Origin: Elusimicrobiota bacterium
Lineage (GTDB): Bacteria > Elusimicrobiota > Elusimicrobia > UBA1565 > UBA9628
Reading direction: 5' to 3'
NCBI GenBank assembly: GCA_027451985.1
Contig: DAIDHS010000002.1
Span: 1 to 64,000, forward strand
Length of the DNA stretch: 64,000 bases
Shown here piece by piece: positions 54,572-62,046 of this stretch. The translations under genes were made by a program, and so were the position numbers. Within the stretch, counting starts at the first letter, position 1. Each line of letters starts with the position of its first letter. The notes beneath the pieces were generated by a model that saw only the letters and a program-made list of their open reading frames with translations, ran no database searches and had not been told where the DNA came from.

Positions 54572-56181
54572 ATCTTGATGTCTCCCAGGCTGTTGATGAT
54601 CTTCATGCCGATGCCGATCCAGACCGTGCAGAAAAGCAGGATGCCCACGCCCAAAGGCCTGAAATAGAAGCTCTCCATAGGCCCGGGCTGGAACAAGAAC
54701 ATGATGATGAGCATGACCCAGGGCATGATACCCACGATGATGCCCTGGATGCGCTGCTGAGCGGTCATGGCCGCGGTCTTTTCAACGAGCTTCGACTCCT
54801 CGCGGATGATTTCCACGATGCGGTCGAAAATCTTGGTCAGGTTCCCTCCGACCGAGCGCTGGATGACCACGGACTTGATGAGATAGGACAAAAGATAGCT
54901 CGGCACGCGCTCCTGGATGCCCTCCAAAGCCTTTTCCAGCGGCGTGCCCAGCTGGTAATTCTTGAGGCAGAGGCCGAACTCCTCGGAGATGGGCGGCTGC
55001 ATGTCCTTCTGGACCAGCTCCAAGCACTGCACCAAATCGATGCCGGACTTAAGCCCGTTGGACATTAAAATAATGGTGTCCATGAGCTGCTTCTCGCACT
55101 TGCTTGCCCGGCGGAACCTCAGGTTGCGCAGAAGCCACCCGGGCAGGGACAAGCCGCCGTAGACGCCGAAACCCGTGAAAATGAGGAAGCCCCAAATATT
55201 GAAGGTGAAAAGTCCCACCAAGGCGCCCAGCGCGATGGGGCCGCCCACCAGATAATTGACTTTGATGACCAGGAACTGGCGCTCGTATTCGCGGGTCCAG
55301 TCCTTGGCCTTGGCCTTATAACGCGCGATCCACTCATCCAGGGACTTCTCGTTTTTCATCCCGAACAAATAGCCCGCCGCGAACATCATCAGGATGCCCA
55401 GAATCGAGAGCAGATAGGGAAGGGCGTTGTTCGCCGGCGCGCGCTTGCCTTCCAAAGCCAAAGCGGAAAACCCGCGCGGCGGCTGGTGCAGGATGTTGTA
55501 GGCGTCGTTGCTGAGCGCGGCAATCGCCATAACGGCCTGCCGATAGCGCACGAGCTGCGGGGGCAGGGCGGGAACGGCCGCGGTCCGGCCGTTTTTCTCC
55601 ATCGCCGCCAAATCTACGGCCACGGGAGGGTTCGGAGCGGAGGCCAAGGAATCGAGCATGGCCCCCATTTCCGAATCGATGAGCCGCAGATCGGCCAAGA
55701 GCGGACGGCCGCGGCCCTCCAGGGAATCGTCCAGGTGGGCGCGGTAGAGTCTGTCGATGGCCATTTCCATGCGCACGTGTTCGTCCGAGTAGTCGCTGAT
55801 GAGCGCCGTGGGCGCGAGCATTTCACCGCCATCAGAAGGCGGAAGCGCCTTGCGCGTCGTCTCGTAAAACGTGTAAAGCACGGCCACCGGTGCCTGCCAA
55901 AGGTCCGCCTCGTTGAGGATGCCCTGCGTGGGATCGTTCCATACCGGATGGTTGAGCATGGCGGAGAGGATGCGGTCGATCCAGGCGGGCGTCTGCAGGG
56001 CCGGATCCCTGTTGGCGCTGAAATAGTGGTAGAACTCCTGCATGTGCAGCTCGGCGCCGTTTTGTTGGCCGACCAAGTACTTGATGTCTTTACGGCTAAA
56101 AACCTCCTGAGCCGCGCACAAAGCCGGAGCTAGCGCAAGCGCGGCTAGGACGGCGCCCAACTTCAAGAACCGCGGCCTCAC
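54568..56181 (-). CDS. tadB: Type II secretion system F-family protein (TadB-like) with long exported N-terminal extension
   Basis: QLMDTIILMSNGLKSGIDLVQCLELVQKDMQPPISEEFGLCLKNYQLGTPLEKALEGIQERV...VVIQRSVGGNLTKIFDRIVEIIREESKL. GTG start at 56181 overlaps the previous stop (GTGA); the ORF-track start at 56715 is antisense over-extension. Confidence 0.9.
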   Translation of the reverse strand: MRPRFLKLGAVLAALALAPALCAAQEVFSRKDIKYLVGQQNGAELHMQEFYHYFSANRDPALQTPAWIDRILSAMLNHPVWNDPTQGILNEADLWQAPVAVLYTFYETTRKALPPSDGGEMLAPTALISDYSDEHVRMEMAIDRLYRAHLDDSLEGRGRPLLADLRLIDSEMGAMLDSLASAPNPPVAVDLAAMEKNGRTAAVPALPPQLVRYRQAVMAIAALSNDAYNILHQPPRGFSALALEGKRAPANNALPYLLSILGILMMFAAGYLFGMKNEKSLDEWIARYKAKAKDWTREYERQFLVIKVNYLVGGPIALGALVGLFTFNIWGFLIFTGFGVYGGLSLPGWLLRNLRFRRASKCEKQLMDTIILMSNGLKSGIDLVQCLELVQKDMQPPISEEFGLCLKNYQLGTPLEKALEGIQERVPSYLLSYLIKSVVIQRSVGGNLTKIFDRIVEIIREESKLVEKTAAMTAQQRIQGIIVGIMPWVMLIIMFLFQPGPMESFYFRPLGVGILLFCTVWIGIGMKIINSLGDIKI

Positions 56182-58463
56182 GTCAGCAGCCCTCCGCCGT
56201 GGGGCCCGCTGACGCCCGCCGCGGGCGCGGTCTTGCCTTGGGCGCCCGGCTTGGCTTCCCGATACACCGAGAGCGGCACCTCCAAGCCTTTGAGCTTGAA
56301 CTCCTCCTGGAAGGTGGGAATGTAGCCGCAACCGGAGAAATAGCCCACGCTCTGCCCCTGCTCGTTGACCGTGGTCTGATGGAATCGGAAGATGTCCCGC
56401 ATGGTGATCTGCATGCCCTCGCGCCCCGTCACCTCGGTGATGTAAGTAACCCGGCGCTTGCCATCCGAGAAGCGGGTCAGCTGGATGAAAATGTTGACGG
56501 CGCTCGAAATCATCTCGACCAGCACGGACATGGGGAGTTCTGAACCCGCCATCAAGCACATGGCCGAAAGACGCGAAATGGCGTCCGACGGCGAATTGGC
56601 GTGGAGCGTGGTGAGGCTGCCTTCGTGGCCCGTGTTCATGGCCTGAAGCATGTCCAGCGCCTCGCCGCCGCGGCACTCGCCGACCACGATGCGGTCCGGG
56701 CGCATGCGCAGGCAATTTTTGACCAAGTCGCGGATGTTCACCTCGCCCTTGCCCTCGATGTTGGCCGGGCGGCCCTCCAGGCGGACCCAGTGCTGCTTGG
56801 CCAAGCGCAGTTCGGCGGTATCCTCCACCGTGATGATGCGCTCGCCGTCCGGGATGTAGTTGGAGAGCATATTAAGGAAGGTGGTTTTTCCGGTGCCCGT
56901 TCCGCCCGAGATAATGACGTTTTTTCTCAATAAAACGCATTTTTCCAAAAAATCAATCATGTCCTGATTGCAGGATCCGAAGGAAACGAGCTGGTTGGGC
57001 GTGTAGGGCTTGGCGGAAAAACGCCGGATGGTCAACGTCGGGCCGGAAACCGCCAAAGGCGCGATGATGGCGTTGACACGGGAGCCGTCCTTCAAGCGCG
57101 CGTCCACCAGCGGCACGGACTCGTCGATGCGGCGCCCGACGGGCGCCACGATGCGCTTGATGACTTGAATGACCTGATCATCGTTGCGAAAACGCATGGG
57201 CAAAAGAACCAACTGCCCCTGCCGTTCTATGTAAATCTTGTCCGCCGCGATGACCATGATTTCGTTTATGCTGGGATCGCGCAACAGAGACTGCAGGGGT
57301 CCCAAACCCAGGATTTCGTCGACCAGTTCGCTGATGAACTGCTCTCTTTGAGCGCGGGAAAGCGGCAGGTTGCGCTCCTTTTGCATGAGCGCTTCGATTA
57401 TCGAAGCGACCTTGGTTCGGTTCTCCTCGTTCTGATTCTGATCGTCCGAGATGCGCACATGTTCGGTCTCCATCGCCGCGACCACGCTTTTATGCAGCTT
57501 TCCCTTAAGCTCATCCCAGAACGGAGGGACGCTCCCAGAGACGGCGGGGACGGACGACGTCTTGGCGGAAGGCTGAGACGTCTCGGCGCCGGAGGCTCCG
57601 GCCGGGGTCTTCCACAAAAAATCGGCGGCTTGGCCGAATTCCGGGCCTGAAATCGCGGAGTCCCAGCTCTTGAGGCCGGGCTGGACCTGAAGCGTTCGGC
57701 CCAGGACCAAGCGCAGCTGCTTGACCCACTCGCTTTGCAGCGATTCGACGACCAGTATTTTCTGGGTGTTGGCGCACTCGGGCAGAAGATCATCCCAAGG
57801 CATGTAGGCCAGAACATGCTTGTTCATCGTGCCGAAAAATCGGTCGACCTCTTTGGGAGAGAGCGCTCCCGGAAGGTTCGCTTGGTTGATGATGATCTCG
57901 AAGCGCTCAAGCGGGAAATGAAGATTTTTGAACTCTCCGAAGAGGGCGTAGGTCGCCTCGAAATGGGAGCGCTGCGGCAGGCAGGTCCAAAACACTATGT
58001 CGGCCACGTCGAAAGCGAAGACCTGCATGGGCAGGTACGGATCGACGTCCAGGAACAAGTCGTACTCCTCGGACAAAGCGCCCAAAATCTTCGCGACGGC
58101 CTGCGGCGAGAGCGACATGATTTCCTGGCGCTTTTTGGCCAGCGGCAGGAGCCCCACGCCCCACTTGGTCATGGGAATGCGTCCGCGCAGAAGCCGGCCC
58201 ACGCCCCCGCTGGGATTCTCTCCAACGACCGGGACGAGGCTGGCCAGCGAAGGCGGTTCTAGGGCCATCTGGAAGCTCAAGTCGTCTCGGCAGAGCGGGT
58301 CCATGTGCACGATGAGGACCTTGCGGTTCTGGCTGCCGGCCCAGGCCAGAGCGAGGTTCAGGGCAAGAGTGCTTTTACCCACGCCTTCGCGGGGTCCCGA
58401 GAACACCACGACGCGGCTCGCCCCCGCCCTGGGAACAGCCGCGTTGCCGCCTAATTCTGCCAT
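56178..58463 (-). CDS. CpaE-CpaF fusion: MinD-like ATPase domain joined to TadA/CpaF secretion ATPase
   Basis: N-terminal [29 protein letters not shown]-terminal CpaF ([68 protein letters not shown]). Confidence 0.93.
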   Translation of the reverse strand: MAELGGNAAVPRAGASRVVVFSGPREGVGKSTLALNLALAWAGSQNRKVLIVHMDPLCRDDLSFQMALEPPSLASLVPVVGENPSGGVGRLLRGRIPMTKWGVGLLPLAKKRQEIMSLSPQAVAKILGALSEEYDLFLDVDPYLPMQVFAFDVADIVFWTCLPQRSHFEATYALFGEFKNLHFPLERFEIIINQANLPGALSPKEVDRFFGTMNKHVLAYMPWDDLLPECANTQKILVVESLQSEWVKQLRLVLGRTLQVQPGLKSWDSAISGPEFGQAADFLWKTPAGASGAETSQPSAKTSSVPAVSGSVPPFWDELKGKLHKSVVAAMETEHVRISDDQNQNEENRTKVASIIEALMQKERNLPLSRAQREQFISELVDEILGLGPLQSLLRDPSINEIMVIAADKIYIERQGQLVLLPMRFRNDDQVIQVIKRIVAPVGRRIDESVPLVDARLKDGSRVNAIIAPLAVSGPTLTIRRFSAKPYTPNQLVSFGSCNQDMIDFLEKCVLLRKNVIISGGTGTGKTTFLNMLSNYIPDGERIITVEDTAELRLAKQHWVRLEGRPANIEGKGEVNIRDLVKNCLRMRPDRIVVGECRGGEALDMLQAMNTGHEGSLTTLHANSPSDAISRLSAMCLMAGSELPMSVLVEMISSAVNIFIQLTRFSDGKRRVTYITEVTGREGMQITMRDIFRFHQTTVNEQGQSVGYFSGCGYIPTFQEEFKLKGLEVPLSVYREAKPGAQGKTAPAAGVSGPHGGGLLT

Positions 58464-58471
58464 TAAAGTCT

Positions 58472-59233
58472 CTACTTCACGATTTTCATGGTGATGAAAA
58501 GATAGAGAGAATCCTCCGACTCGGTGATGCTTTTATGTGTGAAGAGCCACCCCAGAATCGGGATGCTGCCCAGGAAAGGGACGCGGGCGGTGGATGTGCT
58601 TTTGATGCTCGACTTCAAGCCCCCAATGACGATGGTGTCGCCGCTTTTGACCTCAACGGTCGACTTGATTTCGCGATCGGTGACCGTGGGCACGGAGGTA
58701 TTGCCCACCTGCACGGTGTGCGAATAGTCCGGCGTCTTGTTGGTCACGAAAATGGCCGCCACGATGTTGCCTTTTTTGTTCGGATCCAAAATCGGCTTGA
58801 CGTCGAGCATGGTCAAAACGTCCTTGAATTCGCTGCCGATGCTCCCGGTCGCTCCAACGACCGGGTAGGGAATCTGCGTGCCTACCTTAAAATCCGCCTG
58901 GCTTCCCGCCTGGACCACCACGCTCGGATTAGAGAGCGTCTGCGCCTTACCCTCGGTCGTCAGCATGGTCAATGACGCTTGAAGCGCGGTTTGCCGGGCG
59001 AAATCTCCGATGGTGAAGATGCCCGTCGGAATCGCCTTTTCCGCGAAATTAATGCCGCTTTGCAGGGGCGGCCAACTCACGCCGAGTTCATTGTCCACCG
59101 ATCCGGAAATCTCCACCAGATCCGCTGAAATTTCAATAAGCGGCGTCGCATCCGGCTGGGCCTGCGCCCAAAGCCGGACGGGACGCCATAACACCAGCGC
59201 CAAAGCCGCCGACGCGATCAGTTGTCGTCTCAT
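58472..59233 (-). CDS. Short secretin-domain protein (CpaC/RcpA-like)
   Basis: Signal peptide, ISADLVEISGSVDNELGVSW, TLSNPSVVVQAGSQADFKVGTQIPYPV, VKSGDTIVIGGLKSSIKSTSTARVPFLGSIPILGWLF. Confidence 0.85.
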   Translation of the reverse strand: MRRQLIASAALALVLWRPVRLWAQAQPDATPLIEISADLVEISGSVDNELGVSWPPLQSGINFAEKAIPTGIFTIGDFARQTALQASLTMLTTEGKAQTLSNPSVVVQAGSQADFKVGTQIPYPVVGATGSIGSEFKDVLTMLDVKPILDPNKKGNIVAAIFVTNKTPDYSHTVQVGNTSVPTVTDREIKSTVEVKSGDTIVIGGLKSSIKSTSTARVPFLGSIPILGWLFTHKSITESEDSLYLFITMKIVK

Positions 59234-59281
59234 GATGTCGCCCTGTTGCCGAAAAGTTCGAACGCCTTAGCCCAACTTACG

Positions 59282-60040
59282 TCAATGCGAAAACAGTTGT
59301 CTGAAACTTGCCATCTGCATGGGGTGAAGTTCCACGTCCCCCTGCCCGCGCAAAATGACCGTCGTGTCCCCTTCCTTGCGCGAAAGCGCCAGGTACTGCG
59401 CCTCATCGGGGTTGAGCGCCAGGCCAATGACGGCCTTTTGCGCGAGCGCGCTGCTCTGCGCTTGGCCGCCCGACATCTTCTTGAACTGGGCCGCGTTCAT
59501 ACCCTGGCCCATGTTGTCCCCGACCGAAAGCACCAGGATGTCCTGCAGAATCGTCGCCGTGACCATCTGCTCGCTGCCGTCGGCCATTTTCGCGTTGAAG
59601 GTCACCAGCACGTCCACTCGGTCGCCCGGCTTGATAAGCGGCTCCATTTCCGGATCGATGGGCAAAATGGCGCCGCGGTAGCCCGGAGGAATCTTGACGG
59701 ACAAGCCCGCGTCGGGAGACATGACGCTCAGTTCCGACTGAGTAATCTGATCCCCCATGGGAATGCGCACGCGGGTGACTAGATTGTCGATCATCTTCAA
59801 ATCCGCGGGGCTCTTGACCTCGAACGCGTCCTGGGCCATGTACTTGCGGGGAATTTCCATGGTGTCGACCATGCTCTCCTGCAGCACCGTCCGCTGCGGG
59901 ATGTCGTAGCGCGCGACGATGACCTCGGCCATGGAGTAGGCGTTGCTCAGCGCCCTCTCCTTGCTGGTCAGCACGATGAAGTAGATGAGCGCCGCGGCCA
60001 TGGCGATCGCGAACGGAAGCAAGACGTTTTTCTTATCCAT
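59282..60040 (-). CDS. cpaB: Flp pilus assembly protein CpaB (SAF domain)
   Basis: AEVIVARYDIPQRTVLQESMVDTMEIPRKYM...RVRIPMGDQITQSELS...IPPGYRGAILPIDPEMEPLIKPGDRVDVLVTF. Confidence 0.85.
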   Translation of the reverse strand: MDKKNVLLPFAIAMAAALIYFIVLTSKERALSNAYSMAEVIVARYDIPQRTVLQESMVDTMEIPRKYMAQDAFEVKSPADLKMIDNLVTRVRIPMGDQITQSELSVMSPDAGLSVKIPPGYRGAILPIDPEMEPLIKPGDRVDVLVTFNAKMADGSEQMVTATILQDILVLSVGDNMGQGMNAAQFKKMSGGQAQSSALAQKAVIGLALNPDEAQYLALSRKEGDTTVILRGQGDVELHPMQMASFRQLFSH

Positions 60041-60043
60041 AGT

Positions 60044-60520
60044 TTATTGCGGCAATGGCTGCTCGATGGGCATGCGCACGCTCGTGCTGATGGTCCGGTG
60101 GCCGCTCCCAATGGGCGTGGCCAGCAGAATGCTGCTGATGGGGAAAACCAGCGGGACCTTATAAGTCCCGGTCACCAGAAGATCGTAATTCTGGACGTCG
60201 GCTTGGTTGTCCATGAGCGTTGGGATGTCCTGGGACGCCACGACGGCTCCCTTAATCATCCGGGACATGAACGTCTGCAATGTCGGCGTCACGTCTTCGG
60301 GTTGCCCGCCGTCGGGACCCTCGGCGACCATGGCGCCGATGCGCGCGCATTCGTACGTCGCGTGGTTAAGCATAATGACCCAGAACGCCAGATACCCCAT
60401 TTCCATGATGGTGAACACAATGGTCAGGAAAACCGGGAGAATGAGGAGCACCTCCACCATCGCCTGCCCCCCATCCTCCCTTCCCGGCCCACGCCTGCGC
60501 CTTAACGCCACGGTCTTCAT
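60044..60520 (-). CDS. TadE-like pseudopilin
   Basis: EDGGQAMVEVLLILPVFLTIVFTIMEMGYLAFWVIMLNHATYECARIGAM. Confidence 0.82.
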   Translation of the reverse strand: MKTVALRRRRGPGREDGGQAMVEVLLILPVFLTIVFTIMEMGYLAFWVIMLNHATYECARIGAMVAEGPDGGQPEDVTPTLQTFMSRMIKGAVVASQDIPTLMDNQADVQNYDLLVTGTYKVPLVFPISSILLATPIGSGHRTISTSVRMPIEQPLPQ

Positions 60521-60568
60521 TGCGCCGTTCCTGGCCGCAGGGTCCGCCCCGGGCCACTCGCCGGGAAA

Positions 60569-60799
60569 TCAACCGCCGTTGGGATTGGCGAGATTGCCCG
60601 CCGCGCCGCTGATGGACTGCGATATCTGATTGAAAAGATTGGGCAGATATTTCTTGATCGCCACGCCGACAATGAGAGCTCCCGCAACGATGACGGACAG
60701 CAAAAGCAGGTACTCGACGGTATTCTGCCCCTTTTTCTCCCGCACTCGGGCCAACACCCGCGCCAGCATCCGCGCCATCCTCAGCTTCATTTCGATCAT
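60569..60799 (-). CDS. flp: Flp-type pilin
   Basis: 76 aa; EKKGQNTVEYLLLLSVIVAGALIVGVAI, Flp motif G|xxxxEY. Confidence 0.85.
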   Translation of the reverse strand: MIEMKLRMARMLARVLARVREKKGQNTVEYLLLLSVIVAGALIVGVAIKKYLPNLFNQISQSISGAAGNLANPNGG

Positions 60800-60832
60800 A
60801 CTTCCTCCTGATTTGAGGTTTTTCGACGCCGT

Positions 60833-60997
60833 TCAATAATAGGACGTCAAAATCTTGATTCCAGCGGACTTGAAAAGCGTCGCCAACTGCCCCTGCAGGA
60901 ATCGAAACATGGCGGCAAAAAACAGCACCAGCGCCATGCTGATCAGCAGATATTCCACCGTGGATTGCCCGCGCTCTTTTCTGCGAAGAATTTCCAT
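60833..60997 (-). CDS. Second, shorter Flp-type pilin, absent from the ORF track
   Basis: 54 aa by hand translation: MEILRRKERGQSTVEYLLISMALVLFFAAMFRFLQGQLATLFKSAGIKILTSYY; G|QSTVEY motif. Confidence 0.78.
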   Translation of the reverse strand: MEILRRKERGQSTVEYLLISMALVLFFAAMFRFLQGQLATLFKSAGIKILTSYY

Positions 60998-61014
60998 TCC
61001 GCCATCCCTTTGGC

Positions 61015-61043
61015 AGTGTAACAGCGCCGTTTCTGATTGTCAA
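61015..61043 (-). promoter_or_regulatory. Promoter TTGACA-N17-TACACT of the flp/Tad operon
   Basis: Minus strand TTGACA 61043..61038, TACACT 61020..61015, 17-nt spacer. Confidence 0.65.
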
Positions 61044-61065
61044 GGCGTTCATGATTAAAAAACCA

Positions 61066-62046
61066 TTAAAACTTAAGGGTCATTGAAATCTGCTCGACCA
61101 CGCCCAAGGCGCCGAAAGGCACAAATGCATAGTCGATTCCGAGCCCATAGCCGAAGGCCTCGGAGGTATACATACCCAAACCGAAAGTAAAGCCGGAGGT
61201 TTCATTGAGATGCAAGGCCTGCAGCGCGCCATTAAAGCTTTGCCCCATATTATTAAGGTTGGACCAGCCCGCGCGCAGCGTCAACTGAGCCACCTCGAGA
61301 TACTGCTCCGGAATCTGGAACTCCGCGCCGATGCCGACATGCGCGTTATCGGCCGCCGGCTTGTTGACCTCGCAGCTCAAGGTCAGGAAGTCGTTGGCTC
61401 TCCAGCCGATGCCGCCGCGGACAATCGAGGACACGTCCGACATCCTGGCGCCCAGGTTCTGGGCGGCAAAGCCCAGGGACAGCCGTTGGGTGGGCTGCAA
61501 AATGGCGCCCAAATCTCCGACGATGCTGTCATGGACGGCGCCGGCATTGTCCTCGTGGACTTCGCGCAGCGTGGCGCCGAGGTAAAGGCGTTCGTACCAG
61601 AACGATCGGGCGACGGCCAAACTGCCGAAGCCGTCGTGAACCTGGACCGTCGAGCCCGGCTGCGGGATGCCGTTGGCGTCACGGACGTCGAAATTGCTGT
61701 CGCTGATGTAGGAGAAGTTCCCGCCGACCACGGTTCGGCCGAAGGGCTGGACGTAGGCCATGTAGACCGGTGTGTTCAGGCCTTGGACGTAGCTGAGATA
61801 GGAATACTGCAGTTCCCGCTCCTCGGCTCGCGCGACTCCGGCGGGATTCCAAATCATGGCGTCGGCTCCTTCGGCGATGGCCACGAACGCGTTGCCCAGC
61901 GCCATGGCACGCGCTGAACCTTGATTTAAATAGAGGAAAGCGGCTCCGCCCGTGCCCGCGGCCGAATTAATGGATCCCGCCCAAAGGCTTCCCGCTCCCG
62001 ACGCAAGAAGCCATCCGGCCGCGAAAAACAAGGCTCGCCGTTTCAT
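61066..62046 (-). CDS. PorV/PorQ-like (UPF0164) outer-membrane protein
   Basis: SAAGTGGAAFLYLNQGSARAMALGNAFVAIAEGADAMIWNPAGVARAEERELQYSYLSYVQGLNTPVYMAYVQPFG. Confidence 0.75.
   Translation of the reverse strand: MKRRALFFAAGWLLASGAGSLWAGSINSAAGTGGAAFLYLNQGSARAMALGNAFVAIAEGADAMIWNPAGVARAEERELQYSYLSYVQGLNTPVYMAYVQPFGRTVVGGNFSYISDSNFDVRDANGIPQPGSTVQVHDGFGSLAVARSFWYERLYLGATLREVHEDNAGAVHDSIVGDLGAILQPTQRLSLGFAAQNLGARMSDVSSIVRGGIGWRANDFLTLSCEVNKPAADNAHVGIGAEFQIPEQYLEVAQLTLRAGWSNLNNMGQSFNGALQALHLNETSGFTFGLGMYTSEAFGYGLGIDYAFVPFGALGVVEQISMTLKF

Noticed and set aside
56182-56715. N-terminal part of the 715-aa minus-strand ORF (54568..56715)
   Set aside because: Alternative-frame reading of cpaF; the GTG at 56181 gives a signal-peptide start overlapping the cpaF stop.
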